NCBI GenBank assembly: GCA_949130485.1
Contig: OX422196.1
Coordinates: 1,678,388-1,742,387 of the forward strand
Origin: Agelas oroides
Taxonomy: Eukaryota > Porifera > Demospongiae > Agelasida > Agelasidae
Direction of reading: 5' to 3'
DNA length: 64,000 nt
In this document: positions 1-11,100 of the stretch, piece after piece
Numbering within the stretch: the stretch's first letter is position 1
Layout of the letters: each line of letters begins with the position of its first letter
Notes under the pieces: model-generated
Told to the model about the DNA's origin: nothing
The model's input: only the letters and a program-made list of their open reading frames with translations
Databases searched by the model: none
Translations under genes and position numbers: made by a program

Positions 1-1267
1 TGCAAGTGGAGAGTTGAAAAGTTTAGAGAACCATACTTGGGGTCGCAAGTCGCTGAAGGGCATGTGAAATCGCTTGCTGAAACTCTGACGTCACATGACA
101 CGGAAGAATCAGAAAATAGCCCGGAGTCCCCACATCTTGGGGAGATTAAATGCATGTGCAAACAGTGTGTACCAGGCGCTCCTCCATTTTTCGTGCGTGC
201 GCGCCGGGGACGAGGCTAAGGTTGCGCATGGTCAATAAATGCACTTCGAAAAGAAGGGCAAAATCCACGTGTCTTATGTACATGGAAACGTGTGATATTA
301 CACGCACTTTGTCATTCCCACTGTTCCAGTTTCTTAAAATGGAGCAAGTTATCACATTATGATATCATCATGATGTCGTAATGCAATATCCCAGTTCTAC
401 TATAGTCTCGCCGGCCAGACTCTCTCATGTGCGGAGAGAGTCTGGTCAAATTCCCTTCATCGACTTGTGTCTAACACGCCAAGAATTTCTTGGCGTGTTA
501 ATTGACTTAGTGACAAATGGGGCGCGCGGTTGCCTTTTTTGGCTTGTTGCTTATAGAGTGTGGCGCTTCAACGGAAGTCCTGCCTTTCAGAACATGTCCA
601 ATTTATGTTCACACCAACTTCATTAGGCTCCCTGCTGCTGAGTATGCAACACGAAAGCCGTATGGGAATTTGACCAGACTCTCTCCTCCCCGTGTGAGAG
701 TCTGGCCGGCGAGACTAGTTCTACTACCGCACAAGGTTTCATGGACGTGGCACACAATCACATCCAGAATTTAGGAGCCAATTGAGATTATTGACAAATT
801 GGACACCAATAGACAGCCTGACTTCATTTATAGCAACTGTCTGAGATGGGCAGGTGTAAACCCTAAACTAATGGACTAATGGACTGGGTTATTACACACT
901 CAAACATGGACAACGTCCAAGCTGCTTGTAACACTTCTAGAGTACCTTCTCTTTGTCTGCCATCTCAGTTGCACGTGTTTTCTGGAACTTTCCTGTGCGA
1001 TAGCCACGCCCATATGTGAAAAATCAATGGCGGCGCGGCCTACAGTAGTCTCGTTCCCAGGCTAGATTTCTGGGAACGAGACAGCGAGCGAGGCGGGTGC
1101 ATGGCGGCAAGTGTAAGGGCGATCTTGTACCTGCAAGACGTTAACCATATCACCACAAATACCTTCTTTGTTGCTTCCACCAGGGTGATGACCATGAATA
1201 ATCTGTATCTGATTTAGGGCAGCTGTCACACATAGTATCGTCTGCTTGCAAGGACTGAAATGACAGT
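1..1267. other. Intergenic stretch before XRCC3
   Basis: I see no convincing coding exon here. Open frames are short, lack splice logic and match nothing I recognise. It holds the MULE-like MITE at 403-716 and, at about 1046-1081, a small foldback of the CTCGTTCCCAGG family that recurs through the window. The last part may be promoter or 5' UTR of XRCC3; no TATA box is evident. Confidence 0.5.
403..716. mobile_element. MULE-like MITE with 10-bp target duplication
   Basis: Terminal inverted repeats start AGTCTCGCCGGCCAGACTC on the left (404 onward) and end with the reverse complement at 716. A 10-bp direct repeat, AGTTCTACTA, flanks the element at 393-402 and 717-726. A second inner inverted pair (TCTGGTCAAATTCCC and its complement, near 441-455 and 664-678) extends the fold. 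No transposase is encoded. A 9-10-bp target duplication is typical of the Mutator superfamily; the assignment is inference. Confidence 0.75.
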
Positions 1268-1291
1268 GTGGAGGATGGTGTGACTGTGAGT

Positions 1292-4224
1292 ATGAGTAGG
1301 GTACTGGGAGCAGAGAAGGCAGTCTCTTGTCTGGACCTTCACCCCCGTGTTCACCTTGCTCTGAAGAAAGGTTCTCATGCACTGCTTTCAACTATACTGT
1401 ACAATCAGCTGCTTGTGATTCCCCTCTTACTTTCTCCCCCATTCTCCCCTTCTCTTCATGTTTGCCGCACATTCCAGCTGGCCTCCATCACCTTAGCTCC
1501 ATCCTTGTGTACTCTTCTGGTGACTTGGTAAGAAGAACAGGTCTCTCACATCCAGATGTTCACACCCTCCTGCTGGTTGCATCCAAGGCTCACCTCCCTA
1601 CGTTCTTCCCCATCACTGCTCTTCAGATGTACCGGGGAGAAGCTCATGGGTACAACCAGGGTAGGTGCCATTTGTGTAGCCTCATTCCCAGATCACAAAC
1701 CCGGCTTTTGTCACATGGAGGAAAGCCTGGGAATGAGGCCACCAGAGGAAAAGGTTTGTTTACAATTATTGTAACTGATTCCATATTTCCATGTGAAATG
1801 GATAAAGCCTCAGTGAGATGTACTTAGTCTCATTTCCAGTCCGCATCCTGGGAATGAGACCTACTAAGCTACTTGTACAGAAAACCGTTTCTTGCCACTT
1901 GAAATGGTAGTGTAGAATGGGAAGGCTGTGTTTACTGACCCTTTTGAGGCTTATGTGATACAATTGCAAAAAATATTCTTGTTCTGAGCAGCTAAGGGGG
2001 AGTTATTACAGAAAGAAAGAGGTATCTTCTTTCTTTGTACAGGATGGCTGAGTACAGGTTGCCCTGTGCTGGACAAGACACTGCGTGGGGGACTCCTGGT
2101 CCCTGGTGTCATGGAGATAGCCGGCACCAGTGCGGCAGGAAAAACCCAGCTGTGTCTACAGCTGTGTCTGACTGTGCAGCTACCCAGAGACAAGGGAGGG
2201 CTGGAGGGAGGTGAGCAACATTTTAAAAGCGCCAAGTATTTCCTGTTGTAATGTAGACTCACTCCATACTTCAGGTGCTGTGTATATCTCTACGGAAGAT
2301 GCCTTCCCCAACAAGAGGATTCAGCAGCTGACAGAAGCGTTTGCAAAGAAGCACAAGGAGCTCGGACTCAGTGCACAACAGTTATCAGATAACATCTATG
2401 TGGAACATGCAGCAACCATTGTTAGAGTCTCTTTTAAATTATTTTCTCCTCCTTTGCACACCTCTCTTCCTTAGTTTTCTTCTTTCCCCATGTTCCAAAT
2501 CTACCTCCCTCATATCCCCCCTCCCTTTGAAGTACTTCCTCCTTCTTTAACTTGACTTTTTTTCATTCTGTCTTGCTTAGTTTTTCTTCCTCTTTCCCCT
2601 GTACCAGATCTATGTCCCTCCTTCTGCCAATTCAGCCTTCTAGCAATAAATGTTTTTATAGGCTATTTAGCCTTGTACTCAGGCCATTCATAGGAGAAAC
2701 AGACTGGATATGAGGCTACTATAAGTATGTGAATGTAATAAATGGATGTTGCTTAGCAACCACAATTATTAAACTTTAATAACACAAAGTGGAATGGGTG
2801 GAGGTGATAATGGGGTATGGCTGTGGGTTGCTAGGGGTAATATCCAACTAATAGATTGTAATTTCTAAATCCCCATGCACTAAGGTGTTAGCATACTACA
2901 CTAGCAATTTAGTGACAATACCATTTACATATGTATGTACATTTCTCATACTGACATCATGGTCATATGTGTCTCTCTTCTCTGCAGTCTTCTCTCAGCA
3001 TCCAGCTGCAGTATAAGCTCCCCTCTCTCCTCACTCAGCAGCATGTGAAGCTGGTGGTGGTAGACTCCATGGCTGCACTCTTCAGAGTCGAGTTCTCTGG
3101 TGCACAGGCCTCACAGAGGGCACAGTTGCTTCGCTCATTTGGGGCCCAGCTCCAAAAGCTCAGTGACTCCTTCTCAACGGCTGTGGTCTGTGTGAATCAG
3201 GTAAGTAGTAAGCAGTTGCATGTCCCACTTACATTCTATGTCCCACTTACATACAATGGCACACTTACATACATGCAATGGCACTATGTCCCACTTACAT
3301 ACAATGGCACACTTACATTCATACAATGGTATTTTATGTCCCACTTACATTCTGTGTCCTACTTACATTCTGTGTCCCACTTACATTCTGTGTCCCACTT
3401 ACATACAATGGTATTCTGTGTCCCACTTACATTCTGTGTCCCACTTACATACCATTACCCAATATCTGAATATGAGACCAGTCTCACCATCAGAAAGACA
3501 CAGAAGCCCAGTTCCATTCCCTCATTCTCATCTCACTCTCCAGTATGAGGCTGAAATCAGGATATTGAGAGTTCCAGGTAGAGTGTACATACTCCACTCT
3601 AACCCTTCTTCTTACAGGTCACAGCAGCGATGGACAGTGAGAGTAGCAGAGGAGGAGGAGGAGTAAAGCCTGCCCTGGGATTAGCATGGGCAGACATGGT
3701 GACGGTGAGACTGATGATGCTCAGAGATGAAGGTGTGGAGGTTGGAGAAGAGCAGCAGCAGGCAAGTGGTAGCTAGGTGGTGCCAAGAATCTGATAACAC
3801 AGCACAGAAACAAGGTTACTTCCAAAACAAAAATATCCACATATTGGTCCTCGGGGAGTATTTTCTACCTGTTTATGATTTGGTCCTTGAGGAGTATCTA
3901 TCACTTTACTACCTATTTGTGCACACCTAAGTCGCATAAAAGTGGCAACATTACTAGAATGGTTTTGCAGACCAATGACTATAATTATTACTGTTAAATT
4001 TGTGTCATAAATGTACATAAAAGTTTCTCAGGGGTATTTATTGAGAAGAGGCACAGCACAAAAGATGTATTCTCCCCTACTCCTCTCCTGCGCACACATA
4101 GAGCTATTCTCCAGTGTTGCGGACATTACAAGTGTTGCTGGCTCCCCACCTCCCTCTCACATCAGTGCAGTACTACATTGACTCTGATGGTCTCCATGGG
4201 GTGGAAGAAAAACTTCGCAGTTGA
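1292..4224 (+). CDS. XRCC3: DNA repair protein XRCC3 (RAD51 paralogue)
   Basis: XRCC3 pairs with RAD51C in the CX3 complex, acting in homologous recombination in the nucleus. Proposed exons: 1292-1370, 1478-1660, 2043-2210, 2275-2420, 2988-3200, 3618-3761, 4102-4224; total 1056 nt, 351 aa (human is 346 aa). Exon 1 carries [13 protein letters not shown], matching the human N-terminus. Exon 3 has [12 protein letters not shown] and the Walker A motif GTSAAGKTQ; exon 5 has the Walker B stretch LVVVDS and ends AVVCVNQ. Exon 7 encodes [14 protein letters not shown], like the human C-terminus. Intron 6 is GC-AG (CAG|GCAAGT at 3762). Intron 4 has a weak donor, GTTAGA at 2421. Intron 5 holds a minisatellite. 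The start codon is the first in-frame ATG before the conserved N-terminus; an additional upstream exon cannot be excluded. Confidence 0.9.
1679..1860. repeat. Two CTCATTCCCAG-type foldbacks in XRCC3 intron 2
   Basis: At 1679-1740 and 1826-1860 the sequence folds with arms of the type CCTCATTCCCAG / CTGGGAATGAGG. These are diverged members of the foldback family seen in clean form at 10110, 12205, 29384 and 38534. Confidence 0.55.
3217..3455 (+). repeat. CCCACTTACATTCTGTG minisatellite in XRCC3 intron 5
   Basis: About 11 imperfect units built on TGTCCCACTTACAT, with spacer variants TTCTGTG, TTCTA and ACAATGG. It begins about 16 bp after the exon 5 donor. The open frames running through it are repeat shadows, not protein. 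Confidence 0.8.
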
Positions 4225-4390
4225 CCAATCAAAGAGACAGCATAAACTAGTTTATGCACTGAAGAACACAGCTTTTTTGTGAACATGTCATGTTTGGAAA
4301 AGAAGTCTTGAATTTCATACCCTCAGATTGCCATGCTGTGCTTCATTCTCACAAATTAATGTAAACAACAACTACAAACAAAAAAGATTA

Positions 4391-4500
4391 CAAAGGAATT
4401 AGATGTTATGGGGTGAAAATAGAGGGAAGTGAAAAGGGTGGCAGTCGCCGGGAGTCTAAACCAGGACACCTCTGGCTTGAGCCAGAAAGATTATGCATGC
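4391..4500 (-). repeat. Possible tRNA-related SINE copy
   Basis: Read on the minus strand, a box-B-like segment (GGTTTAGACTCCCGG) is followed by GACTGCC and CTTTTCACTTCCCTCTAT. The same order (GGTTCAATTCCTGG, GACTGCC, TTTTCACTTTCCTCTATT) occurs at 47013-47063 on the plus strand, and the tail also occurs near 46372-46480 on the minus strand. This suggests a short interspersed family; the tRNA origin is inference. Confidence 0.4.
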
Positions 4501-4574
4501 ACTGTTGTTTCACATCAGTACATGTTTGGGAGAAGTCTTTGGTAGTACTATTTGTGGTGCAGGGGGAGAGAACT

Positions 4575-4812
4575 TCAGAGAAGCAGCACTGGTGTACATG
4601 AGAACATCTCTTACTCTCTGTGAAATCAGCGGTAAAAAATCAAAGTCAACAGCATTGGTATACTGTACACTTGTTGCAAAAATACAATGGTTAAAAAGTG
4701 AAGTGCGTGATTGTATTTCCACGCCACCCTCTTTTCCCATCTGGCAATGTTAGGCAATGTTACAAATCACTGGAGCAATGTTATCCAGCTGAGAAGCCAA
4801 TGCCACTGTACT
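4575..4812 (-). pseudogene. Truncated copy of SGPP last exon and 3' UTR
   Basis: This stretch resembles 7990-8222, the end of the SGPP last exon and its downstream flank. Shared segments include CATCTCTTACT, CAGCATTGGT, CCCATCTGG, CACTGGAGCAATGT and GAGAAGCCAATG in the same order. Relative to the intact gene the copy carries an extra AT and a short internal duplication (GGCAATGTTA), so the reading frame is broken. It stops where the 183-bp array begins. It is probably a segmental-duplication relic. Confidence 0.7.
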
Positions 4813-4821
4813 CACCTGTAT

Positions 4822-5440
4822 AAGGACAGGGAAATGCATGCACGTACTGTAGGCCACAGATAGTTCATGAATGTTAATTTCATGTACTAGGGCATTCTCC
4901 CTTTTCCTTAAATGTAACATTCATAAACTATGCAGTATATACAGTCCTTATATGTCATTAAACAGGCGAGTATACTCACCCGTTTAATATAGCATGCTAT
5001 ATATAAGGACTGGGAAATGCATGCACGTACTGTAGGCCACAGATAGTTCATGAATGTTAATTTCATGTACTAGGGCATTCTCCCTTTTCCTTAAATGTAA
5101 CATTCATAAACTATGCAGTATATACAGTCCTTATATGTCATTAAACAGGCGAGTATACTCACCCGTTTAATATAGCATGCTATATATAAGGACTGGGAAA
5201 TGCATGCACGTACTGTAGGCCACAGATAGTTTATGAATGTTAATTTCATGTACTAGGGCATTCTCCCTTTTCCTTAAATGTAACATTCATAAACTATGCA
5301 GTATATACAGTCCTTATATGTCATTAAACAGGCGAGTATACTCACCCGTTTAATATAGCATGCTATATATAAGGACTGGGAAATGCATGCACGTACTGTA
5401 GGCCACAGATAGTTCATGAATGTTAATTTCACAAACATCA
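4822..5440. repeat. 183-bp tandem array with internal inverted repeats
   Basis: AAGGAC (followed by the shared block GGGAAATGCATGCACG) occurs at 4822, 5005, 5188 and 5371, an exact period of 183 bp, giving three full units and a partial one. Each unit contains an outer inverted pair (TATAAGGACT / AGTCCTTATA) and an inner one (TTCATGAATGTTA / TAACATTCATAAA), so each can form a long hairpin. Units are nearly identical to each other. It may be a tandemly amplified MITE. Confidence 0.9.
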
Positions 5441-5631
5441 GGAAAGGGAAAATGCCCTAGTACTCACCAGTTCAGTGAACCTTAACCACACAATCATGCA
5501 AGAGGTATTTTAGTTTTTCCACTTGGCTGATAGAACAACAATCATTGCACTATAATGAGTAGTGTAGTTGTGAGAGTGAATTAATAAAGTAAGGAAAAAT
5601 ACATATAGAAAGTAGCAGTAGTACTACAGGA

Positions 5632-5985
5632 ATGGAAGGTGGAAGTAATAGTCCATGGCCAGCCAATGCAGTAGAGATGGAAGATGGAACTGGTAGTCCA
5701 GCTGATGCAGTCGAGATAGAAGGTGGAAGCAACAGTCCAGCCAATGCAGTAGAGATGGAAGATGGAACTGGTAGTCCAGCCAATGCAGTAGAGATGAAAG
5801 ATGGAACTGGTAGTCCAGCTGATGCAGTTGAGATAGAAGGTGGAAGCAACAGTCCAGCTAATGCAGTAGAGATGGAAGATGGAACTGGTAGTCCAGCCAA
5901 TGCAGTAGAAATGGAAGGTGGAAGTGATAGTCTGGCTACTGAAGTGGAGATGGAAGATGGCAGTGGTGGTCCAGCTCCACCACCA
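5632..5985 (+). repeat. 39-bp coding minisatellite
   Basis: Nine units of 39 bp alternate between EMEDGTGSP-type and EIEGGSNSP-type peptides, forming a partial two-unit higher-order pattern. Every unit keeps the frame. Confidence 0.85.
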
Positions 5986-7045
5986 TACTACCTGTATGCT
6001 GCTGCTGAATCTAATTCAGTCCAGATTAGGGATAGGCCTTGTACTGCTGTGCAAGCAGGAGAAGTCATTGACAGCCCGCCACCATACTACATGTTTGCTA
6101 CTGCCAGAGCTACTCCAGTACATGGCAGACCTGCTACAGTACAGAACAGAGCTAACAGACAACAACCTCACACTGCTAATCCTAAGCGTTGTCATCCATG
6201 TGGATTGGTGCTTGTTGTGATTATTTTGCTGATCTCACTGGTGAATCCATTTGCTTTCTGTTGTGCAGTAGCAGGCGTTGTGTACATTTTCGCACACAAC
6301 CACAAGGTATGTGCAGGTTATTTCTTGCATGATTGGGTGTGGGGATAGAACATGCAGTTTCCGGCGAGAGTCTGGCTACACGAAACTACCTATGTATAGC
6401 CTGGGTACAAGGCCGTATAATAATTATTATGCATGTTTAGCATACATATGTACCCCAAACCAGATTTCCTGTCTATGTCTATGCCACTATGGCAGCATGT
6501 ACTGTTGTGTACTAATATTGATATTCATTACCATTATTATTTCTAGCAATTCAACCCTTTAATAGTATAAACCTTTGCTATAGTCTTTGTTCCCAGGCCA
6601 ATCTGAATTTATATATCACACAGCCTATTTCCATGGCTGGAAGCCTGGAAGATAATGAAGATATGAGAGTGGCCTGGAAATGAGGATACAGTTTGCAGGT
6701 AGCTAGCTACATGTAGTACAAGGTCGTGCGGCCAGAGACTGGCGTTTCTCGACCCGGGGTTGAAAGGTTCTGTACTCTCTCGACCCGGGGTAATCAAATC
6801 ATTCCTGTACAGTCATAAATATACATCTAGCTAGCCACTTGGGTTTTGGACAGCTACATTTCTTGCTCTCAATTGTGTTCGTCAAATCTTGTCATGAATC
6901 CCAGGCAGCTACTGGTGGGGACTCGGCAGAGAAGTACCTTGAGGAAGGCAAACAACTGTTCTGTGCAGCTGCTGTGACAATGGCAATAACAATATTTTGT
7001 TGTGGTTTAATTGGTGGGTTGTTTGTATTTGCTTTTGTTTTTTAG
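5632..7045 (+). CDS. CD225/dispanin-like two-segment membrane protein with acidic N-terminal repeats
   Basis: Exons 5632-6306 and 6905-7045 (donor AAG|GTATGT, acceptor CCCAG|GC) give 271 aa. Residues 1 to about 117 are nine 13-residue repeats of the type VEMEDGTGSPANA, strongly acidic and encoded by a 39-bp repeat. Two PPPYY motifs follow; these fit the PPxY pattern bound by WW-domain proteins. The C-terminal part has a hydrophobic segment (LVLVVIILLISLV), a Cys pair (FCCAVAGVVY), a short loop with GGDSAEKYLEEGKQ, and a final membrane helix. That hydrophobic-loop-hydrophobic layout with a GD..A loop resembles CD225/dispanin (IFITM-type) proteins. Family membership is inferred from layout, not close identity. 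The ATG at 5632 is the first in frame. Confidence 0.65.
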
Positions 7046-8127
7046 TGTCAGTAGTTGGTGTAGTGACAGGTTAGTAGTAGTAACTGCCCCACATATCCAT
7101 TTTGTATGACAATTGCACATAGTCAAGTAATCTATAATAGTTTGTGAGCATTTGTTACGTGAAGTAAATGTATTCCCACTCATGCACTAGTAAGCTATAG
7201 ACGTGTGGCATTTATTATTGAGGGTCTGACCAGTAGTGTCTGTACATTTTGCACAATTAAGTCAATTCAGTATTTACATAGGTTTTGGTTACCAGCAATA
7301 CTTTGTAATGGCAAACCCATTACTTGTATGATATTAAAATGTATATGCACAAGAAATGAAAACACCCACTTCATTTTTTGATTTATGATCTATCAGCTCG
7401 GTCACCATGACACTGACACTATAGTGTAAATGCTAGTACTGTAATTTAGAACCAGAATGGATTGGCTAACAGGATGGCAGAATAACACTAAGCAGTGATG
7501 TAGAATGACATCATCACTAACACAATGACAGTTGTGCAGTGCAGCAAAGCCAGCTTGCATCTGTATAGGCTATGTTGCCATGGTTATGCACACCTATATA
7601 TATTACTCTGGATAGTTGCATAGTTTTAGACGAGATGCCAGGAATGTAAAATGGGTGTTCAATACGGAGAGACTACACCAAAGAAGTCAATGGCTCCATA
7701 TTCAAATTCAATCGTTACCTCAATTAGCTAATCGGTGAAGAGGAAGGGAAGCACAGTGATGGTGGTATAACTCACAACAAACCACCTCTCCATAGCAAAG
7801 GCTAGTCTAGCCTCCATTCTCAGGCCACACCTGGGAACAAGGCTAATATGAGTCACTTTCGGATTGAATAGTAGGAATGCAAACTTAGCTTTGAGATTGG
7901 ATAGTGTATCTGAATTCATCAGCAAAAGAATAACAATCCAACCTGGTGGTCTGGTTGCAACACAAAGGTATTGAAATAAAATTGGAAGTCAGCAGCATTG
8001 GTGTACATCAGAACATCTCTTACTGTTTGCAAAATAAAATTGGAAGTCAGCAGCATTGGTGAACTATACAATCTGTTGGAGATTAAAAACGCAAGATTAG
8101 AAAGTGAAGCCTGTGATTAAAGTACTT
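7046..8127. other. Convergent spacer between dispanin-like gene and SGPP
   Basis: No coding exon is visible. AT-rich sequence with a CCTCCATTCTCAGG / CCTGGGAACAAGG foldback at about 7793-7833 and a short tandem duplication of TTGGAAGTCAGCAGCATTGG at about 7980-8060. The part beyond about 7980 is the source-like sequence for the truncated copy at 4575-4812. Confidence 0.5.
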
Positions 8128-11100
8128 TTATCCCCAAGCCACCCCTTCTTCCCATCTGGAAATGTTACAAATCCTAAACATCACTGGAGCAATGTATCCA
8201 GTTGAGAAGCCAATGGTACTGTATGTGATAATCTTGTATGGAAGTTCCACAAGGGGCCGTTTGACAACCTCCTCAACGCCGTGTGTTGGCATGATGGCTG
8301 GTAGAAGTTTGAAGCACAGCAGCTTCATCAGAAATCGAACAGGCACGAGGAGGAGAATACCAACTATAAAACGGATCACACACATGGTGATAGTTTGGAG
8401 TGAGGGGAGTACGATAATGTAGGGTCCAGGGTCAAGATCATCAGGGTAGGGCCCATGATAGTAAAATGCCATGACAATTCCCACACCCACACCCCAAATG
8501 GCTGCTGTGTCACCTCTATCCATTGTCCACCTATATGGGCAAAAGCAATCTCTTGTAACAAATCGTGACCTCACTTAATATAGCTACTAGCTAGCTAGCA
8601 ATAGCAGAAGGCTTCAGTTAAACATAGCAGATCTTACCAACATGGAAGATAACAAGAGGGGGGACTAAGGTCTATAATCTGACCTTCCTATCTAGTGGAG
8701 ATATCAAGACTGAAAGACAGGATGGTAGCCATATACATGACAGAAATGGGGGGGGGGGGGTTGAAAATGGTAGCATTGGCTGCAAGTCACTTGCCTGTCA
8801 GGTTCAACAGGGTAGATGTAGAGAATGAAGATGGTCATAGCAAGGACGATGAACGGTGCGTACGAACAGTGGAAGAGAAAGTGGTCTATTGTACTGAGAC
8901 CTGGAATCATGAGGACCAGGATAAAGAGTGAAATGAAGATACCTGCAAGGACATCCTAAGGAAGGAAGACAGAGAAGAGATGACTATATAGTCTTCTGCT
9001 TAGACCCCAGAGGAAGTCCAACATGCATGTTCACCAGTGGTGACATTGAAATGTAATCAGTACAATAATTAATACCTCTGTAATCAAATATCATGCTCAT
9101 ATACATAATTTGGAGCTAGTCCAACAAAGCTTGTTAGTAGATCTGTTAGGAACTAGTCCAACAAAGCTTGTTAGTAGATCTGTTAGGAGCTAGTCCAACA
9201 AAGCTTGTTAGTAGATCTGTTAGGAGCTAGTCCAACAAAGCTTGTTAGTAGATCTGTTAGGAGCTAGTCCAACAAAGCTTGTTAGTAGATCTGTTAGGAG
9301 CTAGTCCAACAAAGCTTGTTAGTAGATCTGTCAGGAGCTAGTCCAACAAAGCTTGTTAGTAGATCTGTTAGGAGCTAGTCCAACAAAGCTTGTTAGTAGA
9401 TCTGTTAGGAGCTAGTCCAACAAAGCTTGTTAGTAGATCTGTTAGGAGCTAGTCCAACAAAGCTTGTTAGTAGATCTGTCAGGAGCTAGTCCAACAAAGC
9501 TTGTTAGTAGATCTGTCAGGAGCTAGTCCAACAAAGCTTGTTAGTAGATCTGTCAGGAGCTAGTCCAACAAAGCTTGTTAGTAGATCTGTCAGGAGCTAG
9601 TCCAACAAAGCTTGTTAGTAGATCTGTTAGGAGCTAGTCCAACAAAGCTTGTTAGTAGATCTGTCAGGAGCTAGTCCAACAAAGCTTGTTAGTAGATCTG
9701 TCAGGAGCTAGTCCAACAAAGCTTGTTAGTAGATCTGTTAGGAGCTAGTCCAACAAAGCTTGTTAGTAGATCTGTTAGGATGTTAGTAGGATAAACAGAA
9801 CAGGGCTTTACCTCAATCCTGGACAAAACTCAGTAGGAGAGGTTAGGTAAACACACTCATTTTATAACACACCTCCTCTCAATCTTGATCAGTGAAAATC
9901 ACACTTGATTGTCCCCATCCGAAGCAATTAATTTACAGTGGTTCAAAGGACAATATATTATTACCAGTATGGTCACACAACATAGCGCCAGCCCCATGGT
10001 CTAGGAATGAGCCGACATTCTTGCATAATCTGATTTGACAATTAATTACCTTACCACAACCTATTCACCACAATACTGAAGCCAACCTTCAGTGGGCTAC
10101 CACATGAACTAGCCTCGTTCCCAGGCTCTCCCCGCGCGCGAACAAAAAATCCATACTGCAAGCGACGGAAAGCTGGGCGGGGCCTGGGAACGAGGCTACA
10201 CATGAACAGCTAGCCTACATTATGTCACCACACCCCTTTGTGGTGTCTGGGTTAGAGACTAGGGTGTATCCAAGTCTCACATAGCTAGCCACACGAGACT
10301 ATCATACCCAGGCTCTTTCCTGGTGGGTATGTTGTTCTCACCAAGACGGTGTGTACCCCGAGGTAGATACGGCTGAGACACACGGAGAAACACCAGGTTA
10401 GAGCAATGGGCAGCCCAAGCCACAAAGGAAACTGTGTGTGTGTGTGTGTGTGTGTGCACGTGTGTGTGTGTGTGCGTGTGTGTGTGTGCATGTGTGTGTG
10501 CATCAGTGAGATGAGCATTACCCCACAAAATGACTCCAAGCCATCCCATCACTAGCCTTGTTCCCAGTCCTTCCCCACCTCCAGTCTTTCCAGAATGGAG
10601 AGTGATAAAAAAAACACTGATTGGAGTAGTCTGGACCCCAGACCCTTCTGGCCGTGCGAGGAAGGGTCTGGTGAAAAACCTTGCCTGGAAGTGTCCTGAG
10701 TGCTGGAATGCCACCATCGGTGTTGATGAGGGAAAGAACGTCACATCAGCCAACCAGCGTTTGAGTTCTACTAATGACAGGAAGCAAATATACAGTAGAA
10801 CATAGAAAATTTTGAAGTAGTACCTGACCAATCGCGTTGAAGATCTGAAAAGGAAGTTTGCAGAATTTAAAAACTGTGGCAATCCAGCAAGACACTTCCG
10901 AGCAAGGTTATTCCCCAGACCCTTTTTCTGGGCTCCAGACTATGACTGGAGGTGGGGGTGGTATGGGAAGGAGGGTAGCTCCTCACCCCTGCGCACCTCA
11001 TAACGACCAAAACAAGAATGGAGGTAGCAGAATGGAATGGTTGTAGCAACAATGGCATGTGTTGATGGAAAACCAAACTCGGCCTCAAGCTTTGGGTTGT

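Noticed and set aside
1062..1391. 109-aa minus-strand frame
   Set aside because: Overlaps XRCC3 exon 1 antisense and shows no family similarity.
3220..3666. Continuation of XRCC3 exon 5 through the MSHLHS repeat frame
   Set aside because: The exon ends at a strong GTAAGT donor at 3201; the frame beyond is minisatellite and the protein resumes at 3618.
9113..9782. CRISPR-like array
   Set aside because: Units are contiguous 37-bp tandem repeats without unique spacers, in an animal intron.
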